Numbered from the stretch's first letter, positions 1-7,525 are shown. The stretch: 36,605 nt of DNA from a virus (IMGVR_UViG_3300036046_000144:1-36605), one strand, 5' to 3'. Notes: generated by a model not told the origin, from the sequence alone. Numbers and translations: made by a program.

Positions 1-253
1 AAAAACTGGATGAAACGTTGGCATAACTATTCGTAATGACTGCCATCATGATTAAACCAGGCACAATAAATTGCATGTAGCTAAAGCCGCCCATTTCACC
101 AATACGAGAGCCAACTAAATTACCAAAAATCACAAAGTACAAGCTCATAGTGATGGCAGGTGGTAACAAAGTTTGTGGCCAAATTCGCATAAAACGACGA
201 ATTTCTTTAACAACCAACGTCCAAAGTGCAGTTTTTAATTGACTGAAATTCAT
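1..253 (-). CDS. ABC-2 type transport permease, N-terminal part
   Basis: The reading frame runs leftward from an ATG at 251-253 and is cut by the window edge, so only about 84 residues are seen. The start reads MNFSQLKTALWTLVVKEIRR, followed by the conserved segment RIWPQTLLPPAIT and a first hydrophobic stretch (SLYFVIFGNLVG), as in YadH-type ABC-2 permeases. It would form the membrane channel of the exporter whose ATPase is encoded just upstream. The ATPase stop and this start share ATGA, so the two are translationally coupled. The substrate is unknown. This is chromosomal flank, not phage. Confidence 0.85.
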   Translation of the reverse strand, partial: MNFSQLKTALWTLVVKEIRRFMRIWPQTLLPPAITMSLYFVIFGNLVGSRIGEMGGFSYMQFIVPGLIMMAVITNSYANVSSSF

Positions 254-1185
254 TGATTCGCTCCTGCAAGATTCTTCTCGACCATTTTCACGAACAATTC
301 TTCCAAACGATTGGATTTATTACGCATACTGCTGACTTGGATATTTTGCGATTGTAGCAATAAGAACAGGTCATTCATGCTATGTGCTTTGTCCATGGTG
401 ATTTCTAAAGTCACTGGATCAATTAGATTAAACGTGAACCCAAGAATATCGAGTTGCAGTGTTTCAATCGGTTCAGCCAGATCACAAATGAAAGACTCTT
501 CATTGAGTTGATTGAGGAAACCTTTCATGGTGGTATCTTCTTTAATCACACCACGATCAATAATCGCGATACGACGGCACAGCATTTCTGCTTCTTCTAA
601 ATAGTGAGTCGTTAGAATAATAGACGTACCGTTTTCATTCATTTCGGTGAGAAAATCCCACATTGAACGACGTAACTCAATGTCTACACCCGCAGTTGGC
701 TCATCCAATATAAGCAACTTAGGTTCATGCATCATGGCACGTGCAATCATTAGGCGGCGTTTCATACCACCTGAAAGCATACGTGATTGAATATTACGTT
801 TTTCCCATAAACCGAGTTTTTCTAAATAGAACTCAGCTCGTTGTTCTGCGAGTTTTTTGGGAATGCCATAATAACCTGCTTGGGTCACTAGAATATCGAA
901 GGTTTTTTCGAATTGTCCAAAGTTAAATTCTTGTGGAACAACACCAAGACATTGTTTTGCGTGGGATGGATGGGTATCTAAGTTATGCCCAAAAATTTCC
1001 ACTGTACCCGATGTTTTTTTGGTTAAGGAGCTAATGATACTGATCGTTGTCGATTTACCTGCACCATTAGGGCCTAATAATGCGTAAAATTCACCTTCAG
1101 GTACGGTTAAATCAATACCTTTTAACGCCTGAAAACCATTACGATAAGTTTTGGACAAATCGCTCAACACCAAAGCATCAGTCAT
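250..1185 (-). CDS. ABC transporter ATP-binding protein (YadG-like)
   Basis: A 311-residue ATPase of an ABC-2 exporter. The sequence shows Walker A GPNGAGKST at residues 38-46, the Q-loop region VVPQEF near 82-87, signature LSGGM at 137-141, Walker B LLILDEP at 157-163 and the switch histidine H194 in LTTHY. The remaining C-terminal third is a divergent domain, as in YadG-type proteins. It hydrolyses ATP to drive the permease encoded by the overlapping downstream gene (4-bp overlap). The exported substrate cannot be told from sequence. The pair is ordinary chromosomal content and marks the host side of the phage junction. Confidence 0.93.
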   Translation of the reverse strand: MTDALVLSDLSKTYRNGFQALKGIDLTVPEGEFYALLGPNGAGKSTTISIISSLTKKTSGTVEIFGHNLDTHPSHAKQCLGVVPQEFNFGQFEKTFDILVTQAGYYGIPKKLAEQRAEFYLEKLGLWEKRNIQSRMLSGGMKRRLMIARAMMHEPKLLILDEPTAGVDIELRRSMWDFLTEMNENGTSIILTTHYLEEAEMLCRRIAIIDRGVIKEDTTMKGFLNQLNEESFICDLAEPIETLQLDILGFTFNLIDPVTLEITMDKAHSMNDLFLLLQSQNIQVSSMRNKSNRLEELFVKMVEKNLAGANQ

Positions 1186-1274
1186 GAACGTCTCACGTTG
1201 TTAAATAGAATGGGTATTTTGAGCGATATAAAAAAATAAACCAAGTAGAAAAATAGGTTTATGATGTGTCAAAA

Positions 1275-1412
1275 ATGGAACGATTGAATAACAGGGTAGA
1301 TCATAAGAATTTCTTATTTTTAGGGGAGATTAACGTAGATGGGTATTATGGTTATTCTTATCCATCTGACAATGGATTTAAACGAGTTGAAGATTGTATT
1401 TGGCTAATATAG
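1275..1412 (+). CDS. possible 45-residue ORF in host intergenic region
   Basis: This small frame lies in the 332-bp gap between the ABC operon and the gene at 1518. It starts at ATG 1275 and contains an aromatic stretch INVDGYYGYSYPSDNGFKR. No clear ribosome binding site precedes it and I recognise no family. It may be a real small gene or a gene remnant near the integration site. I see nothing else in the 1186-1517 gap apart from AT-rich sequence. Confidence 0.2.
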   Translation: MERLNNRVDHKNFLFLGEINVDGYYGYSYPSDNGFKRVEDCIWLI

Positions 1413-1517
1413 AAAACCCTCATGAGCCACCTGTATCTAAGGAATAGCTGGCTGGATGTAAGAAGTATTTTGAAGTGAATTAAATTTAGAGATTTAATTT
1501 CATTAAAAATATCTAAA

Positions 1518-1892
1518 TTGGATAGTAAATTAATGAATAAAACTTACCTTATTCTGATGCTTATTTTACCTTTGATGTCTGGAATTGTTTGGAAATCTAA
1601 TCATGATAGATTGAAAAGGGAGCAAGAAGAACAACAGCAATTTCAACAATACATGCAAAAAATGGCTCAATTAGAGGTGGATCATCGAGAAAAGTTGGCA
1701 CAAGAAGCGGCTGAGAAAGCCAGAAAAGATCAACAGCGAAAAGTTGAAAATGAAGAAGCTAGACGTGAGTCAGAAAGATTTGATCATGAAATGAGAATGA
1801 AAGAATATGATAGATCTAATGAATATCCTAGTTCATCTGAAGAAGAGGAAGTGCTAAGACATATTTTTGACCAGAAATATTCATCAAATTGA
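1518..1892 (+). CDS. small membrane-anchored coiled-coil protein
   Basis: A 124-residue protein of unknown function. An in-frame alternative ATG lies six codons in (MNKTYLILMLIL). The N-terminus has one hydrophobic segment (about residues 7-25), either an uncleaved signal anchor or a signal peptide. A long, highly charged helix rich in Glu, Gln, Arg and Lys follows (about 30-100), a likely coiled coil, then an acidic serine-rich tail. The rest of the protein is most likely periplasmic. It is followed by a strong terminator at 1930 and is probably monocistronic. I do not recognise the family. It lies outside the inferred attachment site, so it is probably host or older island DNA. Confidence 0.6.
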   Translation: MDSKLMNKTYLILMLILPLMSGIVWKSNHDRLKREQEEQQQFQQYMQKMAQLEVDHREKLAQEAAEKARKDQQRKVENEEARRESERFDHEMRMKEYDRSNEYPSSSEEEEVLRHIFDQKYSSN

Positions 1893-1896
1893 TGCT

Positions 1897-2247
1897 TTAG
1901 AAGTATGATTTTTTTATCCTACTAAACAGAACCCACTCAATCGAGTGGGTTTTTATTGGAGCAAATTGATGTGTGCTGAAATTACAGGAGACTTCCACAT
2001 CGCATTTCTTTTCAGTAGAAGGGGCGATGTTCTGAGTAATCAGCTTTTTGCATTCAGCACGCTTTTCTCTTACATCAGCTAATGAAACATCAGGGTAGAT
2101 GCCAAAGGACATGCTGTTTCTTTTTCGAGTAATTGGTCTTGTATAGTCAAAGCGCCAGTAAGTGCTGCTATTTTTATCAATAATCAGGTACAAATCATTG
2201 CTATCAGCAAGCTTTAGTAATGTTTTTTCATCATTTTTTTTTATGTG
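1897..2247 (-). pseudogene. truncated tyrosine integrase, N-terminal fragment
   Basis: Reading leftward from about 2247, the frame encodes LKLADSNDLYLIIDKNSSTY and then YWRFDYTRPITRKRNSMSFG, YPDVSLADVREKRAECKKLI and NIAPSTEKKCD. This is the arm-type DNA-binding domain (DUF4102) at the N-terminus of P4-type tyrosine integrases. Similarity stops near 1999. The core-binding and catalytic domains with the Arg-His-Arg-Tyr residues are missing, and the frame runs on for about 30 unrelated residues through a terminator hairpin. No ATG opens the frame: an in-frame stop lies upstream at about 2290. It is a dead fragment, either of this phage's integrase or of an older element at the same site. Confidence 0.75.
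1930..1957. terminator. intrinsic terminator after the 1518 gene
   Basis: A perfect 9-bp stem AACCCACTC / GAGTGGGTT with loop AATC (1930-1951) is followed by a T-rich tract. The same stem sequence recurs at 35068-35090. The hairpin also lies within the open frame of the integrase remnant on the minus strand. Confidence 0.8.
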
Positions 2248-2349
2248 AACTGATGAGAAAGCATGAGAAGTTGTGATAATAAACTTGAATTAATAGTTAT
2301 TGTATTGCAATGGTTTTGATATGAATTGAGAAGAAATGAAAAACAAATC

Positions 2350-2368
2350 TGGTGCGCTCAGCGGGAAT
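2350..2368 (-). other. tRNA 3'-end fragment, probable attachment site (attL)
   Basis: On the minus strand this reads ATTCCCGCTGAGCGCACCA. It has the form of a tRNA 3' terminus: T-loop end ATT, T-stem strand CCCGC, seven-base acceptor strand TGAGCGC, discriminator A and CCA. A matching 5' acceptor would be GCGCTCA, which would suit a tRNA-Arg, but the rest of the tRNA is absent. Such duplicated 3' ends are left when a phage integrates into a tRNA gene. The intact tRNA would then lie on the minus strand beyond the right edge. The site sits between host-like DNA and the first phage regulator. Confidence 0.5.
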
Positions 2369-2426
2369 TATACTTTGTTTTTAACATATTGAATAATAAT
2401 ATTAAAATAATTAATTTTATAAAATA

Positions 2427-2448
2427 TACCGTAAAATGTACCGTTAAA
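2427..2448. repeat. short direct repeats near the att site
   Basis: TACCGTAAA (2427) and TACCGTTAAA (2439) are spaced 12 bp apart in a very AT-rich stretch (2371-2460) next to the putative attachment core. They could be integrase arm-type or excisionase sites. This is inference from position only. Confidence 0.3.
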
Positions 2449-2470
2449 ATTAAAACCACTTATAAATATA

Positions 2471-2489
2471 AAGGCGCATTATGCGCCTT
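2471..2489 (-). terminator. hairpin ending the leftward early operon
   Basis: A perfect 7-bp stem AAGGCGC / GCGCCTT with a 5-nt loop overlaps the last codons of the AlpA-like gene. On the minus strand it runs into TTATATTT. It is the likely end of the PL transcript. Confidence 0.6.
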
Positions 2490-2658
2490 GTTCTTTTAGA
2501 CTTTCTATCTGAGCAGGGGAAAAACGTATACTGCTATTTCTCCCTTTTCCTAATTTGATTCTGGTTAATAAGCCATCATTTATATATCTATATAAGGTGG
2601 TGCGAGATATACTCAAGATGCGCTGCACATCACTTGCAGTCAATAACACTTCTGACAT
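2479..2658 (-). CDS. AlpA-family DNA-binding regulator / excisionase-like
   Basis: A 59-residue protein beginning MSEVLLTASDVQRILSISRT. The start at 2658 is chosen because GGAGGAGTGAAT sits directly before the ATG; a longer frame to 2682 lacks a comparable site. The sequence is a single MerR-like winged-helix domain with the helix-turn-helix RILSISRTTLYRYINDG and a basic wing (KLGKGRNSSIRF), typical of AlpA and phage excisionases. It is the last gene of the leftward early operon and the one closest to the attachment site, where an excision factor is usually found. It may activate or direct excision, but no intact integrase lies beside it. Confidence 0.82.
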   Translation of the reverse strand: MSEVLLTASDVQRILSISRTTLYRYINDGLLTRIKLGKGRNSSIRFSPAQIESLKEQGA

Positions 2659-2660
2659 AT

Positions 2661-3233
2661 TCACTCCTCCGCACCAAAACACACATCTTCAGCAAGCTCT
2701 GTCAAAAGGAATCCGATGGGGCAGGCTTCAACATAGTTTTGACGTATCAAGCGTTGAACAGACTGTTTTACTGCATCCATATCAAGACCTGTTGTTTTTG
2801 CTATATCAGCATGATTCAGTGGCTCATATCGCAAAGCATTCAATACATGCATATCAATTCGTTCGTTTTGCTGTTCTATGCTCATTGATTTCCCTCCGCA
2901 TCCGCTTTTTTGTTCTTTGCGATCCAATCGTTCAATTTCTGCAATTAATAAAGCAGCAGCTCTCACAAGATCAGCTCTTGGATTTTTTGGTTTCCAAAAA
3001 TCTAAATCCCAAGGCCAAAGATCAGGCGCTTCTTTAGATTGATAAACTTCAGGACTAAAACTTGAATCATGCACCCATCCACGTCTAACAACATTTTCCG
3101 CATAACATACAGATGCTCTTAAAAGTTCATTTTCCTTATACTCATCATCATGCTCAGTTGAATAATGCTCTTTATTTATTTGACGCTCACGCTCAGCAAG
3201 GACATCATTTATAGCTTTAGGTAAATTACTCAT
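2661..3233 (-). CDS. conserved phage protein with C-terminal helix-turn-helix-like region
   Basis: A 190-residue protein starting MSNLPKAINDVLAERERQ. This ATG overlaps the stop of the upstream gene (ATGAGTAA), which supports it over longer in-frame starts. The N-terminal part (1-110) matches a phage family I recognise by its layout: INDVLAERERQ, an EHDDEY motif, WPWDLDFWKPK and LVRAAALLIAEIERLDR. Its function is not known. The C-terminal 75 residues (from MSIEQQNERIDMHVLNALRY) resemble a winged helix (HADIAKTTGLDMDAVKQSVQ). An internal ATG at that point could give the C-terminal domain separately. It is in the middle of the leftward early operon. Confidence 0.65.
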   Translation of the reverse strand: MSNLPKAINDVLAERERQINKEHYSTEHDDEYKENELLRASVCYAENVVRRGWVHDSSFSPEVYQSKEAPDLWPWDLDFWKPKNPRADLVRAAALLIAEIERLDRKEQKSGCGGKSMSIEQQNERIDMHVLNALRYEPLNHADIAKTTGLDMDAVKQSVQRLIRQNYVEACPIGFLLTELAEDVCFGAEE

Positions 3234-3414
3234 TTTCACCACCATCCTTACATTTCGCGCTGTATTGAATAACTGGCTCAGCAACAATAATGATCTGCTT
3301 TTCACAGCATTTGCATTTGTATTCAAATTCACCTGGTTTGTTTAAAGAGTCTTCATGCAAACAATCTTCAATATTGTGCTCATATTCACAATGCGGGCAA
3401 TCAAAGTCATACAT
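3226..3414 (-). CDS. small zinc-ribbon protein
   Basis: A 62-residue protein with two cysteine pairs, CPHC near the N-terminus (residues 6-9) and CKCC in the middle, that could bind one zinc ion. The rest is acidic. It overlaps the genes on both sides by 8 bp, so it is certainly part of the early operon. Function unknown; small zinc ribbons of this kind are common in phage early regions and may bind nucleic acid or host proteins. Confidence 0.65.
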   Translation of the reverse strand: MYDFDCPHCEYEHNIEDCLHEDSLNKPGEFEYKCKCCEKQIIIVAEPVIQYSAKCKDGGENE

Positions 3415-3748
3415 GGTTTACACCCCTTGCTGCTTCTATCATCAAAGCCCAAATTTTTCCCTCATCAATATTAGAAAAATGAATCAACATGTCATCACCA
3501 AATGTGCCAATCGCATTTTTTCTTAATTCATCAAAAAGCATATCTGCAAAATCAGGGTCAGGGCATTGAACAGGCACCACCACGCAGCCTTCGGTTTTTT
3601 TTGCCCGCTCTAACCATGCTTCCCAAGCTAATTGTGTTTTTTCAGCATAAAATTTTGTTGATCCGTTGTACAAAGTCTCATGATCAACATTTAAATTTTT
3701 ACTTGTAGCCCAATCAATAAAAGCCACTCTTTCTTTTTTAATATTCAT
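3407..3748 (-). CDS. hypothetical early protein
   Basis: A 113-residue protein starting MNIKKERVAFIDWATSKNLN. The N-terminal half (FIDWATSKNLNV... and TQLAWEAWLERA) resembles the short helical region seen in many phage early proteins that end with AWEAWLERA. The C-terminal half (VVVPVQCPDPDFADMLFDEL) is predicted alpha/beta. It overlaps the following gene by 8 bp and follows the clamp-like gene after two bases. No function can be assigned. Confidence 0.6.
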   Translation of the reverse strand: MNIKKERVAFIDWATSKNLNVDHETLYNGSTKFYAEKTQLAWEAWLERAKKTEGCVVVPVQCPDPDFADMLFDELRKNAIGTFGDDMLIHFSNIDEGKIWALMIEAARGVNHV

Positions 3749-3752
3749 GCTG

Positions 3753-4304
3753 TCACCACTCTCTTATTGGCATTAAAATTCCATGCACTTCTTCATTGAG
3801 CTCAACATAAGTAGCTTTGTCATGTGCGGTTGGAAAGAATTTTGGATAAAGAACTTTGAGTGTTTTTGCGCACTTCATGAACATGTGCAAGTAATCTAGA
3901 TTCCAGTGAATAAACTGATTTGGCGCTTCAGATGGCTTGGCAATATCAACACGGCCAATATCTGGAAACTTACCATCTATAGGCTTAAACATTTCAAAAA
4001 CATCATTCATGTAATCCATTAGCCAAAATTCTTTATCAATTTGACTTATTGTTATTAGGTCTTGCATTGGGTTTTTACCCAGTTTTTTAATCAAGGATTC
4101 AATTGCAATGCGTGGAATAATAATTTCCATATCACTTACATCATCTGAATTACAGATAAGAGCGCAATGGCCATTTGTAGCCGCCACCATTCCGTCTTTT
4201 ACCAAAACACCAGTAAGATAGAATCGAACATCCTGTTTTGCTGCAAAAAGTAATGCGGCTTGGATGTGGCTGTATTTAACGGTTACTTGTTTGATAAATT
4301 CCAT
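3753..4304 (-). CDS. DNA polymerase III beta sliding clamp-like protein
   Basis: A 183-residue protein starting MEFIKQVTVKYSHIQ. ATG 4304 is chosen because GGAG lies 6 nt upstream; a TTG further up is less likely. Residues 25-75 (DVRFYLTGVLVKDGMVAATN, GHCALICN, then IIIPRIAIESLIKKL) follow the pattern of a DnaN domain, in which a strand pair ending in TDGHRL leads to the helix. The rest is weaker. A full clamp has three such domains, so this is at most a partial or single-domain relative. It might recruit host polymerase or repair factors, or mimic the clamp. It lies in a recombination operon with an ERF protein. Confidence 0.5.
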   Translation of the reverse strand: MEFIKQVTVKYSHIQAALLFAAKQDVRFYLTGVLVKDGMVAATNGHCALICNSDDVSDMEIIIPRIAIESLIKKLGKNPMQDLITISQIDKEFWLMDYMNDVFEMFKPIDGKFPDIGRVDIAKPSEAPNQFIHWNLDYLHMFMKCAKTLKVLYPKFFPTAHDKATYVELNEEVHGILMPIREW

Positions 4305-4447
4305 CACTTTCTCCAAACCGATTCTTTGAACTTGGCGTTGGCCACAAGTGCCGTAACTTCTGATTCATTCACATTGTCGAAAATGTGAGTCATCTTGCCC
4401 CCGAACACTTCAAGTGTTCGGGTAATAGTTGAGTATTTGAATTTCAT
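4304..4447 (-). CDS. 47-residue early protein
   Basis: This short gene fills the gap between the clamp-like gene and the 497-residue gene. It starts at 4447 (MKFKYSTITRTLEVFGGKMT), overlapping the upstream stop by ATGA. It stops at 4304-4306, sharing TGATG with the next start. Overlap on both sides and continuous coding character make it a real member of the operon despite its size. It has a mixed sequence ending NAKFKESVWRK, with no recognisable motif. Function unknown. Confidence 0.7.
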   Translation of the reverse strand: MKFKYSTITRTLEVFGGKMTHIFDNVNESEVTALVANAKFKESVWRK

Positions 4448-5937
4448 GGCAAGTCCTCATCATTTATTGCAGCAGTTGAGGCTTTCTCTAATTCAAGTCG
4501 GCGAGTGCGGATATAGCGCATCATTTCAGGCTGAATGACTGGATCTAAACTTGATACATCAATTTCAAGCGCATCCAGCTCGGTTAAGTCGGGTGCATTT
4601 TGAATACGAACCATCAATGAAGGTGCCACTTCAGCTTTATTCTGTTGAAGCTCTTCCAGACGTTTATGCATGTACTGCAATAAAGGGGCACGTTGATCCT
4701 CTGACCAGCCGCTCGTGTATTTAACAACTACGTTGACTTCTGTAGGTGTCTTTGATTCATCTACACGTTGTTTTAATGTGGCCAACTTATCCTGGTATTC
4801 GTCATTATTAGATTTGCCAGAACTATTCTTTTGTTGCGTTTCTTCATCAAGTTTTTGAGCATGTGCTACAGCTGCAGCAGCTACACTTTCAAAAGAAACA
4901 GTCGATTGTTCTTTTTCAAATGAAGCACTCTTTAAGTTTAAGCGTGTTGCTAACTCAGCACTTTCAACTTCTGTTAAATCGCCGTTTGAATTGATTCGTG
5001 TGCGAATTGCTTTCAAGTCTTGATCAGAAACAGCGGCATCAATTTCAGTAATGAATGCATCACACAAAACTGATAGTTCAGCATAATGCGTTTCCACTTG
5101 ACTCTGAATAAGCAATTCATGTGCAGCATTTTCAGCTGCAGTCTTTTCTTGCGACAACTGGTCCAACTTTTCATTTTTAGCTTTATCAATAGCATCGGAT
5201 TGATCCTGATTAAAGCCGTTATTTTCCAAGCCAAAACAGGTGGTCTTAACTTCTTCTGCAGTAACACAAGTTGCAATCGCATCAATCACAAGATCCTTGT
5301 TGTGTTCAATCTGTGGATATACAGATTCCTTTTTACTACCGCGAGTTCGTTTTGGTTTATAGTCAATAGTTGCTGTAGGGGTTTTTACCTCTTCAACCTT
5401 GAGAGTTTCTAAAACTTGGCTGCTGGCTGGCCCAAGAATATCATCTAATGAAATATCATCATTTGCATCCAGTACTTCGTTGTTATCGGCTATTTTCCAG
5501 TGATTACTATCATTTGTTTTATCGATAATTTGAATATTTGTGTGTTCAATAGAAAAGTAATCATGGCTAAAAAACTTACAGAATGCTTTTAAATGCAATT
5601 CAGCATTTTCAGCATCACGTTGAGCAAATCCATTAATAATGCAGTCTGCCAACATATCGCTGTTGTCAAATTTATAATGATGAATTACCCCATTAGGCTG
5701 TATCACAAATAAATCTTGATTAGGTTTAACATCCTCAAGAGCCAATGGCTTAGTAAAAGTTATACCAGCTAATACAATGGTTTCAATTTTGATGCAAAAC
5801 TCGTGCTCTGGCATTACCCAGATAGTTGCAGGGAATTGGTCTAATGAATCAAATTCACCAAGGATGTGACGGCATAGAACCGTCTTACCTAGGCAAAGAG
5901 CTGCAAAAGCTTCTTGAGCATTTAAAATATTGTTCAT
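4444..5937 (-). CDS. large early protein with C-terminal helical repeats
   Basis: A 497-residue protein starting MNNILNAQEAFAALCLGKTV after AAGGATAAGAAT. The N-terminal 130 residues form a compact mixed domain that begins like phage proteins of the type A-x-x-AL-x-GK-x-V. A basic linker follows (DYKPKRTRGSKKES, about 190-205). The C-terminal half contains four diverged repeats of about 45 residues, each with a T/D-x-x-E-L core and a terminal helix such as LLQYMHKRLEEL and MMRYIRTRRLEL. It is coded between the ERF annealing protein and the clamp-like protein, so a role in recombination or replication is plausible, but I do not recognise a defined family. Confidence 0.65.
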   Translation of the reverse strand: MNNILNAQEAFAALCLGKTVLCRHILGEFDSLDQFPATIWVMPEHEFCIKIETIVLAGITFTKPLALEDVKPNQDLFVIQPNGVIHHYKFDNSDMLADCIINGFAQRDAENAELHLKAFCKFFSHDYFSIEHTNIQIIDKTNDSNHWKIADNNEVLDANDDISLDDILGPASSQVLETLKVEEVKTPTATIDYKPKRTRGSKKESVYPQIEHNKDLVIDAIATCVTAEEVKTTCFGLENNGFNQDQSDAIDKAKNEKLDQLSQEKTAAENAAHELLIQSQVETHYAELSVLCDAFITEIDAAVSDQDLKAIRTRINSNGDLTEVESAELATRLNLKSASFEKEQSTVSFESVAAAAVAHAQKLDEETQQKNSSGKSNNDEYQDKLATLKQRVDESKTPTEVNVVVKYTSGWSEDQRAPLLQYMHKRLEELQQNKAEVAPSLMVRIQNAPDLTELDALEIDVSSLDPVIQPEMMRYIRTRRLELEKASTAAINDEDLP

Positions 5938-5948
5938 ATTCTTATCCT

Positions 5949-6680
5949 TTAATGATGCATATTGTTGTTTTGGCCATTATTCGGATTGCCATTCGACCAA
6001 CCCATTTGATCTGCGCGAGCACGGCAGGCATTCTCAATTCCAGCTGAAAAGGTTGAGCCTTTAAATGTGGCGATTGCTTTATCTAAAGTTGCTGGTTTGT
6101 TTGCATTGCGAATAGATACCAGTGCACTTTGATAACGATCTGCGAGAGGCTTTGTTGCCGCCTGTTTTTGTTGATTATTCCCACGCTGATTGTTTTGAGC
6201 GTTTGAATTCTGTTGATTTTGAGCCTTGTTGGTTTGCTGATTGGTTGTAGTTTGAGAATTTATTTGCTGTTGATAAGCATCGGTATCAGCATCTTGACTA
6301 TCATCAATAAGGAATAGACCATTAAGTGCGTATTTCCGAGCATATGAACTAGAAGAGCCAAAGGTTTGCGCAACATCCATGCCTTTCTTATTAATGTCTA
6401 CGCCAGCATGAGCAGTAACAACTGTTTGCTTGCCAGTTGCATCAGTAAATACAGCCTTAGCAGTTAGAACAACTACAGATCCAATTTCCTGCACTTCATC
6501 AGTCAAAACTAGAGTAGCGTTATGTTGTAGCAAAAATGGCTTAACACCCTCAAGAATGTCTTCAAGGCTGCGGTAATGGAAATTTCCAAATTTATTGAAT
6601 TTGCTTTTTGGTGCCTTTAATTCCTGTTGAATGGTGCGCAACACATCTAATTCAGCAGATTGATTTTGTTGTTGTGACAT
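5949..6680 (-). CDS. ERF family single-strand annealing protein
   Basis: A 243-residue recombinase of the ERF superfamily. It anneals complementary single strands in phage recombination and genome circularisation. The ERF core spans residues 10-130: the motif FGNFHYRSLEDILEGVKPFL, a beta region with VVVLTAKAVFTD, and the hallmark QTFGSSSSYARKYALNGLFL followed by DDSQDAD. A Gln/Asn-rich linker (about 135-175) leads to a short basic C-terminal domain ending in MGWSNGNPNNGQNNN, which may bind host SSB or DNA. The ribosome binding site AAGGAGATCTGAC precedes the ATG. It is the main recombination gene of the leftward operon. Confidence 0.9.
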   Translation of the reverse strand: MSQQQNQSAELDVLRTIQQELKAPKSKFNKFGNFHYRSLEDILEGVKPFLLQHNATLVLTDEVQEIGSVVVLTAKAVFTDATGKQTVVTAHAGVDINKKGMDVAQTFGSSSSYARKYALNGLFLIDDSQDADTDAYQQQINSQTTTNQQTNKAQNQQNSNAQNNQRGNNQQKQAATKPLADRYQSALVSIRNANKPATLDKAIATFKGSTFSAGIENACRARADQMGWSNGNPNNGQNNNMHH

Positions 6681-6691
6681 GTCAGATCTCC

Positions 6692-7009
6692 TTAATTAGA
6701 TCGTGCATTTTTATATGCGATTTTTTGGTTTTGGCTGTACGGAGTGCGTTGAAAGCAGTCTTTTGCATACATTGCTTTACGTTCATTTGTACGTTGCTTA
6801 TCAACTTCTTGCTTTAGATTGCGAAGAATCCAAGGTTTACCTTTCAAATATTCAGGATCTACTGGTGTGCCGCCGTTCTCAGTTTCAAGACGAATGTCAG
6901 TAAACTTGTAATTTGTTGAAAACGTTTGAGGCCCTAAGCGAACGTGATAGCGACCTTGGTCATCACGAGCGATAAATTCGCGGAATGGGGTGGTGTATTG
7001 AGTGCTCAT
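6692..7009 (-). CDS. hypothetical early protein
   Basis: A 105-residue basic protein starting MSTQYTTPFREFIARDDQGR. The first half looks like a short beta domain (YHVRLGPQTFSTNYKFTDIR) and the second half is a lysine- and arginine-rich helix. The start overlaps the upstream stop by ATGA, with GAGGTGGAATC as ribosome binding site. It lies directly before the ERF gene, where such small proteins may help recombination. No family recognised. Confidence 0.62.
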   Translation of the reverse strand: MSTQYTTPFREFIARDDQGRYHVRLGPQTFSTNYKFTDIRLETENGGTPVDPEYLKGKPWILRNLKQEVDKQRTNERKAMYAKDCFQRTPYSQNQKIAYKNARSN

Positions 7010-7470
7010 GATTCCACCTCAATCATTTTATTTTTTTCGATATAAGCAGCTAACTGAGCATTGATATTGCGGTGGTCATCAAAGATGGTGAAATCTTTAT
7101 AGTTGTTACCATTGCTATCAGTGATCTGACCAATTTCTAAATTAGTAACCTCAATCGCTGTGAACTCTGAACCTGGCACACCGTAACTGTCTTTGTGTTT
7201 ATCAAAAACGAACTTTACAGGGACATTAAAACCATCAATGTTGATGACAGCTTCACCAGTGATATCAGAAGTAAGTTGAAGTGACATAACCCCATATGAA
7301 CTAGAGGTCACGTTTGCGTATGGTGCAGTACTTGAGTGAGCCAGGTTGTAATCGCAAGATGTAATGGCAGTGGCAATTCCAAACAGTGTGATGCTAGTCA
7401 CAGCCCATGTACTGAATACAACTTTTCCAAATTGGAAAGCTGAATTGCTTTGAATAGTTTTTTGTTCCAT
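7006..7470 (-). CDS. hypothetical protein, first gene of the PL operon
   Basis: A 154-residue protein with GAGGTAGATT before its ATG. One hydrophobic segment (about residues 14-38, KVVFSTWAVTSITLFGIATA) could be a membrane span or buried strand. The remainder is predicted to be a beta-rich domain (MSLQLTSDITGEAVINIDG, VPVKFVFDKHKD). The C-terminal part contains a conserved-looking ITDSNGNNYKDFTIFDD. As the promoter-proximal gene of the leftward operon, it stands where lambda carries N, but nothing in it resembles an arginine-rich antiterminator. Function unknown. Confidence 0.6.
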   Translation of the reverse strand: MEQKTIQSNSAFQFGKVVFSTWAVTSITLFGIATAITSCDYNLAHSSTAPYANVTSSSYGVMSLQLTSDITGEAVINIDGFNVPVKFVFDKHKDSYGVPGSEFTAIEVTNLEIGQITDSNGNNYKDFTIFDDHRNINAQLAAYIEKNKMIEVES

Positions 7471-7491
7471 AATCTACCTCATGTAGGTGAG

Positions 7492-7525
7492 AAGCCCTGG
7501 TCGCCGTTGGAAGTTGTCAGGGCTT
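7492..7525. other. hairpin in the PL leader
   Basis: An 8-bp inverted repeat, AAGCCCTG (7492) and CAGGGCTT (7518), lies between PL and the first early gene. On the plus strand it is followed by TTT and would act as a terminator for rightward transcripts. On the leftward leader RNA it forms a hairpin without a U-tract and could be an antitermination or RNA-processing structure. Confidence 0.5.

Noticed and set aside
2350-2368. A complete tRNA gene at the left junction
   Set aside because: Only the last 19 nt have tRNA form; no D-arm, anticodon arm or 5' acceptor strand follows at higher coordinates.
5013-5412. Open frames on both strands within the 497-residue gene
   Set aside because: They overlap the repeat region of a well supported gene and show low-complexity, Leu-rich composition typical of shadow frames.
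7479-7489. ACCTCATGTAGGT as an eighth repressor operator
   Set aside because: The half-sites are spaced by five bases, not three as in the other seven sites, and it overlaps a ribosome binding site.
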